Source of the DNA: Spirometra erinaceieuropaei
Lineage: Eukaryota; Platyhelminthes; Cestoda; Diphyllobothriidea; Diphyllobothriidae
NCBI GenBank assembly: GCA_902702965.1
Contig: CACRXP010000709.1
Span: 51,044-115,043 of the forward strand
Length of the DNA: 64,000 nucleotides
Direction of reading: 5' to 3'
Position numbers and translations under genes: made by a program. The notes beneath the pieces are model-generated. The model did not search any database. It was not told the origin of the DNA and saw only the letters and a program-made list of their open reading frames with translations. Below are positions 54,121 through 64,000 of the stretch, in pieces. The stretch's first letter is position 1; each line of letters opens with the position of its first letter.

Positions 54121-55380
54121 CGCTAACTTGCCCGCGCAATCAGCATTAAAGTAAAAGACCGGACTACCACATGCTTTTGATATTTAGCCTTTTCCCCAAC
54201 CAAAAAAACATAATTCTTAGTTGAAGTTTGACTTTACTTCATAATATTTGGACCATGGCAATGCCCACGTACTTCAAGGGAGTCTGTAATCGATGGTCAG
54301 ACCCAGTCCGTTTCCTTCGTTTCCATTTGGCTGTCTGAATAGGACGAGGAAACAAGATTAGACGGATAGGATTGTTCGTTTAGCAAACCCTTTGTCCACT
54401 CCATAGCATTTTGCCGGATGATATACGGCGGAGGGTAGGTAAGAGTCGCCATTTTGTCCAGTTTGACTAACGAGTGAAATGCAACGCTCAGTGACGCGCA
54501 GAATGTCGAACGCATTACTTTGGAAAGAAAGCAGAGCAGTATTTGTGTGACGGTAGCTGTTAGTACAACGGTGCTGAAGTCGGCCCAGTGATGCCCCTAG
54601 CTAGGCCAGATAGTGCCGTCCCTTTCTGTGAGATAATTTTTCTAATGGCGTAAAGTAACAGCAAAAACGATCGTCCCCTTTAATATGTCATCATAAATTT
54701 GTGAACCATGGGCTTAAACACGCAAATAGGCCTTTGACAATGACTACTGACCAGCGAAGTTGGCAAACTGGGGCATCGTGTGGACAAACGTAATACTGCC
54801 TGCTGTAGACATTTCGAAGGGTTTCAGCCACTGACAACAGCAAAAAACGAACTTCCTTCTACCCCGAGGGACAGCAGGTAAAGGACGGTCAAGTTCCGGT
54901 CCGCAGTGAACTTTGGTGTTCACACACAAGTAACTGGACTGTACATCTGAGTATGGAGGGGAGCCCGTTTGGAGCTCGTTGTGTCAGTAGACCCTGCTCC
55001 AAGGGCATCACGTCCTGAAAACCTAGTCCAGTTCAGTGGTTGACTTTGTTCCGTGGTCAGATTAAATGCGTTCTCATGTGTGCAGTACTTTGTTTGCTCT
55101 GGTCAGGTCGGAGGAACAGATCAGAAACCAATCCTATCCTAGCATTCCCACAATGGGCGAAATTGTATGACGATGAGTGAAATGGGGAATTGAGGGCAAG
55201 AGAGGTCTAGGAGTGAGAACGGTGACATTGGTCTTACTGAGACGACTAATTAGTTATTTTCTGGTGGCCACACCCTACGGTTCGTCCGCCAGATGACGAT
55301 GAATTGTGGAAGATAAAGCTCGCTGGGGACTGAAATGAAGAAGTAGACCCTGACACTGGAACATGACGTTTCAGACTCAC

Positions 55381-56129
55381 GCCAGAAGTCATCTTCAGTG
55401 ACAATGTCAGTTAAGGGTATTAGATGCCGAATGTTTGCAGTATTTAGACGATACAGTTGCTACAGGACCCCACGTTGAAAGTTGTATGATGAGGGTATCA
55501 AGATACCTGACAGTGCAAGCAAAAGTTCGGCATTTTTCGCAGTTCCTCCAGTTTGTTTTCACAAAAGCAGTGGATCACATTCAATTTACTGACAAGAGAG
55601 CGGAAGCGTCAATTGTAAAAAAGACCAGACAGCAATATGCCAGGATGGCCAGGTTTTGTTTCTTGATTGGGGTTGCATACTGCGTCCTTGCCGACGAATC
55701 TCCTAGGAGTGACCTTGCCCGTTTCTCTTCTACTCGTTGTTAGGCGATGACCTGTTAGCGCTCCGGATTGGGGTCTTAAAACGAGGTAGCATCCCTCCTA
55801 TCTGTTGCTACAAACCAAACTCCTGTGACCCTAACTATTCTCGAACTCCGTGGACTGAAGAGCAGCACCTGATTCAAATAAGAAAGCGGTTACCTTGGCT
55901 GCACTCCATGACTGGCTAAATTAGGTCAAAATATGGGGCCTTCCCGTTCTGAATTTTGAGTAGGTCTGACTGAAATCGTAAAAAAACAAAAAGGCCATTG
56001 TAATCATCCGTGTTTTTATCGATGACGACTATCACTTTTTTCGCCTCTAAGTTAGTGACAGGAAAGTCGTAATGGCTGGAATATGTTATGAACCAAATCT
56101 ATAATTGAACTAACTGTTCTTGACCTCTT
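55381..56129. other. Unassigned 750 bp
   Basis: The + frame 55435-55743 (102 residues) has no recognised domain. It may be part of the LINE whose 3' end follows, but this was not shown. Confidence 0.3.
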
Positions 56130-56805
56130 TCCCCCTGGACTACGGACAACTACGTGGCGACTTAATTTAAACGTTTCGAATGTTACGGCATCAGCATTGC
56201 TGCCTCGCATCCGGCGACTTCTTTGAGCTGGCCACCACTACTCGCTTGAGAGGACATCCTCTGAAACTACGTGTGACAGGGGGCGAGACTGGACGCAAGG
56301 AGGTCCTTCTTCAGCCACAGAGTGGTAAAGGCATGGAATGCCCTGCCTGTAGACGTCGTCATGTCCTCATCTGTGGACACATTTAAGAGGAAGCTTGACC
56401 AGTAGTCGGATATGTACCTCTACGGCATCAGAAATTAAAAAATTTCCCCCCGTACTACCTACTCCAAAGTTTTCACGTTACACATCATGCTACTTTCTAT
56501 ATTTAAGTAAACTTATTTTATACGTTTTCCTTACCTCCTTTCCGAAGCATATATGTTCGCTTTGATATTACTTGGACCATTCAGCACCGCGTACTGTTTA
56601 TTGCACTATTTTGACATAGAAGGCATTCACAGACAAATTTGTATCAGTAACCAATGCTTGTTGCATATAATTACTTAGTTAATTTTCTTTGACACTTGCC
56701 TTACACATTGTTTTTCATGACGTTATTGTAACCAAAAGGGACTTCAAAGGCGCTCGCCGACCTTTACCTTAATAAATCTGATGTGATCTGATCGGATGTG
56801 ATTTC
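56130..56805 (+). mobile_element. LINE 3' end (second lineage)
   Basis: C-terminal ORF2 fragment, 3' UTR, and a tail ending AATAAATCTGATGTGATCTG with short TGATG-like repeats near 56770-56803. It is 5'-truncated, as is usual for LINEs. Confidence 0.75.
56140..56405 (+). pseudogene. LINE ORF2 C-terminal fragment
   Basis: One frame gives TTTRLRGHPLKL. After a frame change the next (56289-56405) gives LDARRSFFSHRVVKAWNALP, VDVVMSSSVDTFKRKLDQ and a stop. This is the conserved end of many CR1/L2-group ORF2 proteins (RLRGH..KL...FF..RV...WN.LP..VV.A.S...FK..LD). One frameshift. Confidence 0.8.
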
Positions 56806-56814
56806 CAGCTAGTC

Positions 56815-57260
56815 AACCTGATTTTAGACGAAATATTGGATCAGAAGACTTTATTTATAGCGCAAGACCCCTACATAACTCGGTGCTAATGAGGCAAGAA
56901 GGCAATCTATACCTAAGGAGGTGAAGCAGCGACACTGGTCCGAGGATTTATCTTGAGCCACTTGGCACTTCTTAACCGATTTACTTTCAGAAACACAATC
57001 TAAAGAGAGGACTCGAGATGTCAGAATCTGTCTTAAAGAAAAGCGCCTTCAAGCACATACGACTAGGCGACTCCACACCTGACGTGAAAGGATGCTTGTA
57101 GTGGTCTGTGGGTCATATCTGCAAGTTTTATTGCGCTCAGACCAGCTTTAACAAACTTTAAGACATTCAAACCTTGACTGACAATAAAAATCAGGGGGAA
57201 ATTATTAACCCATTTACAGAAGGGCAGCTTAAGTGCTCATATCGCCTTCATGTTCAGCTA
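56815..57260. repeat. Diverged repeat shared with 10080-10500
   Basis: See 10080-10500. Shared words include AAATATTGGAT, GTGGTCTGTGG/GTGGCCTGTAG and GCAAGTTTTA/GCAAGCTTTA. Confidence 0.45.
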
Positions 57261-57719
57261 GATTGAGGTGGGGGGTGGCACACTTATTCCAGTAATCGGT
57301 CATTTGAAATTAACTTAATTGGGGCCTAACCTTCCCCACAGTCTCCACAATGACCCTTTTCGTGAAGAGCTTTACGAATCTCTCTCTCTTTCTCCTATTT
57401 CCATATTCCCGATGTGACTCCCTCCCTCCGAAGCGCTTACCTAATCCAGCAGCCCATTACAGCTTTCGGTCGGTTCCTTGGTTATCTCATCACTTTCAGT
57501 TGAAAGTCGCATAGTGAAGGTCCTGAGACGAGGCTTTAAGTCCGCTTACAACTCGGACTCCATCGGGGCAATTTTACTGAATGCCATTTTTTCTCATAAC
57601 GCATGGAAGGAGGGTTGGAACGACCTCACTTTCATTGTGTCAACCTCGGTAGATAAACCCTTGGTTCCCATAAAGGGCTAAGATGTAGATATGCTGGACC
57701 AGGGTAATGGCCAGGTTGG
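57261..57719. other. Nothing recognised
   Basis: About 460 bases. No supported feature. Confidence 0.35.
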
Positions 57720-58010
57720 TTCACTATGCGCGCCTGTCAAGCAACGCTGAGTCTTCTCAAACTCATAAGTACTGCCTTACTGTGGCTCATGGTAGGTCCG
57801 CACGTAGGCCTTTGCGCCGAGTCAGCCACTACGCCCAACGTCAGCACCAGCAGGTGGACAGTTTCAGACAGTCGAATGTTGAATGCAGCAGTGAGGCCGG
57901 CGCTGGGCAATCCATCCCCACGGCACATCAGCACATTCCACACTTTTATCATAATTCTGACACGTTTGGATCCTGGAGGGGAGACACGATCGCTGGGACA
58001 AGAGACTAAT
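57720..58010 (-). repeat. Dispersed repeat D, copy 2, beside a hammerhead
   Basis: Shares D with 23305-23535. On the minus strand it follows the hammerhead at 58050-58017, so D may be the body of a PLE terminal repeat. Minus-strand frames in the two copies share DG(F/L)PS..L and RLSE.V..LVLTL, perhaps a trace of coding. Confidence 0.55.
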
Positions 58011-58016
58011 TAGCCT

Positions 58017-58050
58017 GACGTTTCGGATTCCTGCTCGAACCCATCATCAG
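58017..58050 (-). ncRNA. Hammerhead ribozyme (PLE type), minus strand
   Basis: CTGATGA, an extra T, stem II GGGTTC/GAATCC (one G-T pair) with loop GAGCAG, then GAAACGTC. Helix I: TGTCT against AGGCT (four pairs). Core intact. Confidence 0.78.
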
Positions 58051-58226
58051 AGACAAAGACAGATACGGGTGGTTCACGCATGAGGGGATGCAGTATTTAT
58101 AGAATGCAGTAGTCATGCTACCGCACCACAAACCGAAGTTCTGGGCCCGGTATGTGAGCTCGATCGTCGTTATCGGCTGGGATCAACTGCTCACATCCAA
58201 GGAACATCTGAATAATACCATTTACA

Positions 58227-58562
58227 ATGGATGAGGAAGGGAACAACCAGCTGGCTCTCCTGGATGTCCTCGTATTCCGCAAAGATTGTGATGCACTAAA
58301 GACCAAAGTGTTCAGGAAAGCGACAAATACGATGCAAGTACTGAACTTTAACAGCGACCACTCAATCAGCCACAAACGCAATTGTGTAAGGACGCTCTAT
58401 CGGCGCATCGAAACGCACTGCAGTGAGCAGGAAGACAAGATTGCTGAACTAGAATACCTCCGACGGGTCTTTAAAGCCAATGGCTACCTGCGCAACTTCG
58501 TCAACCGGTGTATATGCAAAAGGGGTGAAAGGCCTAACTGCAAGGACACCAAATTTTGGTGA
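58227..58562 (+). pseudogene. PLE RT thumb and connector
   Basis: NNQLALLDVLVFRKDCDALK (motif D region), then VFRKATNTMQVLNFNSDHSI, SHKRNCVRTLYRRIETHCSE and ELEYLRRVFKANGYLRNFVN. This is the cleanest connector of this PLE subfamily in the window, 111 residues without a stop, and useful as the reference for the fragments at 4682 and 7372. Confidence 0.82.
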
Positions 58563-58844
58563 ATGCTTCCATATGTCAAGAACGTTTCGGGGGCTGTCGG
58601 CCGCCTTCTCGCACCACTTGGGGTTGGAGTTGCACACAGACCGGAGGCAACCATCAGGCGTCCGATAAGGAAACCGAAAGACCCACTGTCTGTGGTCGTT
58701 TATCGGATCTGGTGCAGTTGCGGGCAAAGCAACTTCGTCGGAGAAACCGGAAGACAGCTCCGAACGCGAATGGCCGAACACGCTGCAGCGGTGCGAAGAA
58801 ATGACGCCAGTTCTCAAGTTGCGGCTCATTCGACGGCTTGGTAA
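58563..58844 (+). pseudogene. PLE GIY-YIG, truncated
   Basis: NVSGAVGRLLAPLGVGVAHR leads into VVVYRIWCSCGQSNFVGETG and RQLRTRMAEHAAAVRR. YVG is FVG. The domain is cut off after SSQVAAHSTAW, before the RELL glutamate block. Confidence 0.8.
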
Positions 58845-58850
58845 AATGGT

Positions 58851-59079
58851 CCCACCGATACCTGGAAGGCAGGGATGGTTTCACTTGATTCCAGAAACAT
58901 CTTGTCAAAGTGATGCCAGAGGCGAGCACTACTGAGGAGATTTAAGTAGAGATACTTGACCAGATAACCGCGCATTTCTGGTACGAAGTGGGCCAAAGGA
59001 CTGCTAATAAGAAAAATCCATTATTTGAATTTACAGCCGCTGAATAATACCGGGGAGGGGGGCGTGAAACTGAAAATAT
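58851..59079. other. Nothing recognised
   Basis: Spacer. Confidence 0.35.
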
Positions 59080-59720
59080 TAAGGGTTGTGGAAACCTCCA
59101 TAGTTACGGTAAATCACCATTTACTGGAATGATGTGTTGCTATTACAAAACGTCTACCATGGAGAAGACTTCAAACTTAGCTTGCAAAAATGATTTTCCT
59201 CGCCTTCAGTATGCTTTATTTGCAAACTCCCCATAGTTCTGTCCTCTGTTGCTGTCTTGATATTTTTAGGCTACCGGAAGGCAACAAACATTTCCTCTTC
59301 GGCCTACCTTGTTCGTTTTAATACCCCATGTCGCTTCTAAGCGGGACATTTAAACGCGAACCTGTCAACCGAAACCGCGATAATCATCAGAGGCAGGCAA
59401 ATACGCATGCGCTGGTTGTAGGATAAACTTTTTATTTTACCAAACAAGGAGATTAAATTAAATGGGGCATTCTGTTGTTGACACACCATTCGTGCGGCTA
59501 ACGACCGTTAGAAGCATAAGTTAAGAGCTAGTTCAACAAACTAACCTAAAACGACTGCAAGGCAAATGAAATCGCCTGTATGTATATGTTGTCGGTTTCA
59601 GCGGCGCACTTCGATAGCAACGCAAACAATATCATATGACAGAGTGCATCTGCCCTTGACAAGCTTGAGCAGAACTGGATGCATGAAATGGGACGACACC
59701 GTGTGCAGATGATTGAGTCC
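59080..59720. repeat. Sister of the gene 1 locus, gene absent
   Basis: 59080-59250 matches 25440-25680 and 59280-59720 matches 26150-26600. The roughly 470 bp carrying promoter, gene and poly(A) signal at 25680-26150 is replaced by about 30 bp. Confidence 0.6.
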
Positions 59721-59800
59721 GTTATCAACATTTTCTGGAAAATTTGCTCCCCGCTGAGCTCCTGCAAAACGCTTGAGTTGTCAACGCACTAAACGCTTTA
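59630..59800 (+). pseudogene. PLE N-terminal relic
   Basis: Collinear with 26525-26610 of the PLE that follows gene 1 (GACAGAGTGCATCTG, then GGGACGACACCGTGTGCAGA). No long frame. Confidence 0.45.
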
Positions 59801-59874
59801 AAGAGTAGGAATATGTCTGTAATATTTTTGATCAGAAGAAGAAGCGATCGCTGGGACGAGGGCTTTATTCGCCT

Positions 59875-59908
59875 GATATTTCGGACTCTCACTTAAACCC
59901 ATCATCAG
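59875..59908 (-). ncRNA. Hammerhead ribozyme with compensatory helix III change
   Basis: Minus strand: CTGATGA, an extra T, stem II GGGTTT/GAGTCC (wobbles), loop AAGTGA, then GAAATATC in place of GAAACGTC. Both members of the C-G pair changed to T-A, so the palindrome (ATAT for ACGT) is kept. The tail AGGCGAATAAAGCCCTCG follows. Confidence 0.68.
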
Positions 59909-59924
59909 ATACAGTGGCGTTTGG

Positions 59925-60320
59925 CATTACCGGGGTGTATCTGTCCTCAAGTTGAGTAGTGTGTATGCATATAGGATGGCTGGTCGGAGAACTGAAAGTC
60001 GAGCTCATGGGCACCTTCTCAATGTGGCCTCTATGACACTCCACTAAAATGCAATCGGTGGCGCCCATTTTCCGTAAAAACCCGGCTGACCACGCGGGTT
60101 CCAAACCGTGTGTGGCAGGCGTAGTCGCCTAACTCCCGTTATATTGTCTTATCTTGTCATCGGAGGCAGGTGAGTAGGAGGGGGTGGTGCAATAGATGCT
60201 TCGCAAGTCTATCTCACAATAAACTAGCCCGCGCTGACGTAGCTGGTTCTGCGTCCCCTCCGTGGCACACATGGTGGACGCCATCATTCGTGATGGTCGA
60301 ACTGTCGTAAGCCCTGAATG
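59925..60320 (+). repeat. Dispersed repeat R with extension
   Basis: R words GATGCTTCGCAAGTCTA and ACACATGGTGGACGCCATCA, with a left extension shared with 28440-28560. Confidence 0.6.
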
Positions 60321-61429
60321 TATAAAAGAGCATGTTATTGCCGTTTCCGCGATCAGATAGCCGCCAGTGAAACCCAGACGTCTCTACTACATACCCCCAA
60401 CGAAGTCTGAACTAGGACTTTTTGGTCCTAGAACATGTAGTTCGGATATTATAAATCGACATTTTTAGAAGGCCATTGAGGATGTATATGTTCTCACGGT
60501 TGAAAACGATGGTAGTGACTATTTCCGCAAAATAAAATTGCACTTCTTGATTTCTACAGTGGCTCGCCTGAGTATTTTTCAGAGACAAAACGCTTACGCT
60601 GAAGTACAGACGTCTTTTGTTCTGCACACCAAATTCTGAGGTCAGAATATTCTGTTGCATAAGCCATTTTTGGGTAAGTTCTTTCCGATTTCACCCGATC
60701 AAAATCAGTATTATAGGGCAAAAAACCTTTTGTAGACAGGCATATTAAAAAAATTTCGCTTCGTCCATTGATTGTTACGTGACAGCAACTTATTGGGCAT
60801 TTGCTGACTCCGCAAATTCCGCCTCATGCAGTTGTCGAAAGATCATTCTGTTGGTGTGGAAGATCGCCGTTGAGTCCGTGACCAGCCTTGAAGCTGTCCT
60901 ACCAACGAAACCTACAGTGTTATTTACTGAAATGGTCTCCCGCAAACTTTAAAATTCATCTCGTGATCGGTCTCTAAGACGTTTCAGTAACTCGAGAGAC
61001 GGTAACTACAAGTTATGAGCACTACGTAATGTTGAATATGTGAAAATTATCGACAACTAATAGCTGCTTGAGTTCTTGTGTTTGATCAGAATGTAAGAAA
61101 TCAACAGTATATCCTTGGTTGTGGTGCTGGTGGTAGGGGCGGCGGCAGCGGCAGCGGCGGCGGTATTGATGGTGAAGACGAAAAAAAGATAATGGTTAAG
61201 GGACTGGTTTATTGGAACCGGCATGGACTAAAGTCAAGCTGGAAAAGTATTCTTCCTACCGCATCTTTTAAATGGTAATTCGCATGCAATAGTGGTGCCC
61301 TGAAGGTTCAGTCTCACGCCCGTACTGTTTGGCCTATTGCTGTTGATGCAAGTGGAGAGAAAAGGCCGGATTCGGAGGGCAGACGAGAAGAAGGGAATTC
61401 GACCACCGCAAGTGGGTGTTAACTTGGCT
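60321..61429. other. Nothing recognised apart from a GGC-rich patch
   Basis: About 1.1 kb. 61120-61167 is GGT/GGC-rich (GGCGGCAGCGGCAGCGGCGG), giving a Gly-rich pseudo-frame at 61078-61278. No other signal. Confidence 0.35.
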
Positions 61430-61463
61430 AAAGTCTCGGATTCACATGCGAATCCGTCATCAA
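61430..61463 (-). ncRNA. Possible hammerhead relic
   Basis: Minus strand: TTGATGA, one base, stem GGATTC/GAATCC, then GAGACTTT. The stem is perfect, but both core strands are mutated. Confidence 0.35.
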
Positions 61464-61734
61464 ATGCAGGAATAGAAAAGGGTAAAGTACATACGAGGAG
61501 CGTGTCATTTACTTACGCATTCAAGCATTTGACATAATTTGCATCTCCCTCACTGATCGCCGCTTTCCGAAATTGGTGTGTTGGTAATTCGGTAAGATCG
61601 CAGTTAGTAGCCAGACATTATACGTTGATACTGTCGACGCAATTACTTGTTATCAGTAGGTGTGCTTACCTTGTCTAGGGAATTTGTCATCAGTGGGTGT
61701 GCTCTTAATGAGTTAGGCAGGTCGCCCGTTTCGG

Positions 61735-62245
61735 TCAGGCTGTTGGGTTTTAGTCAGGGTTAGAGTTAGGCTTAGGTTAAGTTTCAGGATTAGGGTTTGC
61801 GTTTTAGGGTAAGGTTTCAGTGTTAGGGTTAGGGTTATGGTTTCCGCTTACGGTTTGGCTTTAGGGCTAGGGTTCGGCTTTGGGGTTAGGGTTCTGATTT
61901 TCTTGGTGAGGGTTAGAAAATTTGGCCTCCGTTTAATGGGTTGAGGTTAGGATTAGGGTTCACGTTTACGGTCTTCCGATTTTCGGGTTAGGGCTAGGAA
62001 TTCAGTGTTAGGTTTCCGGGTTAAGGTTAAGGTTGGACTTTACGGTTAGGTTTCAGTATTACGGTTGCTATTAGGTTTTAGAGTTAGGGCTATGTTTACA
62101 GACTGCGGTTAAGGTTTCCGTTAGGGTTACGGTTAAGGTTAGGGTCGGGCTTAAGTTTAAGGTTAGGGGTTAGGGTTAATGTTAGCGTTAGGCCTAGGTT
62201 TATGGCTAGGGTTTGGGTTAGCGTTGGGTTTTTTGATTTCGGTTA
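61735..62245 (+). repeat. Degenerate telomere-like tract
   Basis: About 510 bp rich in GGTTAGGG, GGGTTAGGGTT and variants, with scattered substitutions throughout. An internal or ancient telomere-type array of TTAGGG kind. No sharp boundary repeats seen. Confidence 0.8.
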
Positions 62246-63169
62246 CGTTTCGCTTACACAGTCCTGGCTACCAACTGCGATCTAACCGGTATTATTTCCA
62301 TCTCTGTCGCGCAACGCGTCACCTGCCGCAGTGATTATGATTCGTGGGATAATTATTCTGCAGTATGGCTGTCTAGTATTGTCACTTGAATCGGGTCTCA
62401 TCCGTGCGTTCTCCGAGTGAATCGTTATCCCACCTAGGCAGTCTTAGTACCGAGTAGGACGCGGGGAGGTCGTAGCTGTTGCGACCCAACCTGGTACTTG
62501 AAATCACGTGGAGCGAATGCGCACTCAAAGTTTGTCCCCAAAACTAAAGTGACAGAGAAGGTTAACAGGACCGGCTATGAAAAAGTGTACTAGCAACTGA
62601 AAGTCAAGACTAGCTGGAAGTAACACGTATTTATAACATCCTACTATTGTTCGCCAGCATTCGGCCCAATGCACTTCAGGAAGAACATTCTAGACGAGCT
62701 AGTCGATAATTCGAATACGCAGAGCGACCCGGCTCGAGGGGAGCAGCCAATGGAGAGGCGCCGCGATTATACTGACAGCGCGGTAGAGAAAACGCACGTG
62801 GCCGCCAGTGATTGGCTGGCTGTTGTTTAAGGAGTGTAGGCAGTCCCAACGGTAGCGTTTGTGGGTAGTTGGTGGGTAGGAGAGTCTATGAAACAATCAA
62901 TACTATTTCAAGTTTTTACCGCTTCTAACATCAAGGCGCGACCGAGTCTCCTCGAGTGACGTCTATCTTTTTTTTCAGTTTCTCTGATGCAGTTGTTTTG
63001 ACCGCAACTGTTTCAGGCTTTTTAGCTACTCAAAATCATTCTCTTTTGCGGCGAATACTTGCTCCTCCTTATTTGCCCATAATCAAATAACTTGAGGGGG
63101 CAACCGACGGCTTCCAAAAAGTCAGTAACCAGTTGTCATGAGACCTAATTACAAGTCCTTGAAGCCGCA
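62246..63169. other. Nothing recognised
   Basis: About 920 bases without a supported feature. Confidence 0.35.
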
Positions 63170-63970
63170 CTTACATATTATCATCGGGATTCTCCGGTGG
63201 TAGCGGCGGGGCAAGTGGTTCGTCTGCCTGACCTTAGTTAACTGCCCCGTTTCCCGGCGCCGTAGGGGACAATAGTCAAGAAAGCAGTCGTATTCGGCCT
63301 CAATCTCTTGTTGAGGAGGGTGTCGCGACGACGTAGACATGCTTGTTACATTGTGTCTTGAGGTTCAATCTCGAGACCGTGACGTGATCGGTGAGCGCCA
63401 CTCCATCAAAATAACACCCTCGACCACAACCAACAGGATAGCGGGCCCGTGGTTCAATGGTGGAACTTTCCATTTTATGACGAAGATCCCGGGTTCCAAC
63501 CACAAGTGCTTCAGACCTGGGGCTGGGTATGACCGGCTGATGACGTCTAGTAAGCCGGAAACGGTCATTCCAGTCTCACTTGTCTATATCGACACTCGAT
63601 TATCTGCACATGTTAATAGTTACCATGCGACTACCTGCAAGGACTATAAATAGAGTCCCAAGTCATCACGGGAAGAGCATATCCCAGTGGCCTGATGGAT
63701 ACTCTTCTCAGGATGTGATCTAACTCATAAAAATGATGATAGGAACGGAGATGAATACTTTTAGGCACCTAAAACCTTGCGAATTCTGCTCATTCGCCTG
63801 GTCTCTTCTGGAAAGTACACCTTTTTCGTGTACATAATGTGTCTAGATTATTTTATTAGACTAAATGTTTATAAATTTGAGCTTAAATCTATGTTGCTGC
63901 AGAGTTGGGCAATTTCCTATGCAGACAGCCGTTCTAAACTGAGTTTGCTTGCATGGTCTTATAGGCAGTG
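63170..63970 (+). repeat. Composite repeat T (tRNA-related), uninterrupted copy
   Basis: Contains a tRNA-like part at 63448-63510 (B box GGGTTCCAACC) and the hammerhead-like tail at 63531-63575. It then runs in parallel with 47713-48000 (GCTCATTCGCC, AGACAGCCGTTCTAAACT). It provides the empty site for the solo LTR at 47257-47712. Confidence 0.65.
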
Positions 63971-64000
63971 CGCTCCTTATGCCCCCAATATTTATTTTAC

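Larger units (their letters stand above)
53685..55380 (+). repeat. Segmental duplication, copy B
   Basis: Partner of 42195-44690. It carries secreted-protein gene 3 and lacks both the tandem 3'-flank duplication and the solo-LTR insertion of copy A. Confidence 0.85.
58110..58850 (+). mobile_element. Penelope-like element, RT end to GIY-YIG
   Basis: Starts near the RT palm end (CCGAAGTTCTGGGCCCGGTA at 58133, as at 39310 but with the YVDD codons lost) and runs to a cut GIY-YIG at 58844. It is in the opposite orientation to the hammerhead 60 bp to its left. Confidence 0.8.

Noticed and set aside
61078..61278. Gly-rich 66-residue frame
   Set aside because: Explained by a GGC/GGT-rich patch; no start context, signal or paralogue.

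Overview
This is a eukaryotic, gene-poor, repeat-dense window, most likely from a flatworm (Platyhelminthes) and plausibly a diphyllobothriid-type tapeworm. The flatworm call is an inference. It rests on many Penelope-like elements (PLEs) with GIY-YIG endonucleases and hammerhead ribozymes, CR1-like and zinc-finger-tailed LINEs, TTAGGG-like tracts and tRNA-derived SINEs. No bacterial or viral gene set, CRISPR array, rRNA or intact housekeeping gene was seen. There are three assembly gaps (15969-16036, 36534-36849, 49398-49438).

The best candidates for living genes are three small, single-exon secreted-protein genes on the + strand at 25873-26112, 42418-42651 and 53905-54120. They share a signal peptide and an acidic helical core (LDREDLAEM..LSA, then SQTPP.DRLE in two members). 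In all three, a GGATTACCCT box starts exactly 62 bp upstream of a TATTTAA box, which lies about 40 bp before the ATG. The last two sit inside a 1.7-2.5 kb segmental duplication (42195-44690 and 53685-55380). The first is flanked by DNA that recurs at 59080-59720 without the gene.

Most of the rest is mobile DNA. 1-2650 and 30600-33260 are inverted copies of one PLE block with the same RT frameshift. 2894-6803 holds palindromic TA-flanked MITEs and a minus-strand PLE. 7230-8110 is a PLE remnant. 8515-9465 holds two hairpin elements that enclose TTAGGG-like repeats. 12420-13330 is a LINE 3' domain split by an (ATC)n tract. 13482-20205 is a CR1-like LINE with MITEs in and beside it and a second LINE tail behind it. 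21935-25422 is a reciprocally nested MITE cluster. 26380-28390 is a PLE. 34740-35420 and 39230-41990 hold PLE GIY-YIG modules, two with hammerheads. 43782-44207 and 47257-47712 are solo-LTR-like elements with readable empty sites. 44700-48000 and 63170-63970 hold tRNA-related repeats. 49440-51120 is an inverted pair of hammerhead-bearing PLE terminal repeats plus a GIY-YIG remnant. 51730-52560 and 57720-59908 are further PLE and hammerhead relics. 56130-56805 is a LINE 3' end. 61735-62245 is a degenerate telomere-like tract.

No operon logic applies. What ties the window together is repeated insertion, inverted duplication and decay around a small lineage-specific secreted-protein family. Every call was made by eye from the sequence and translations; no database was searched.
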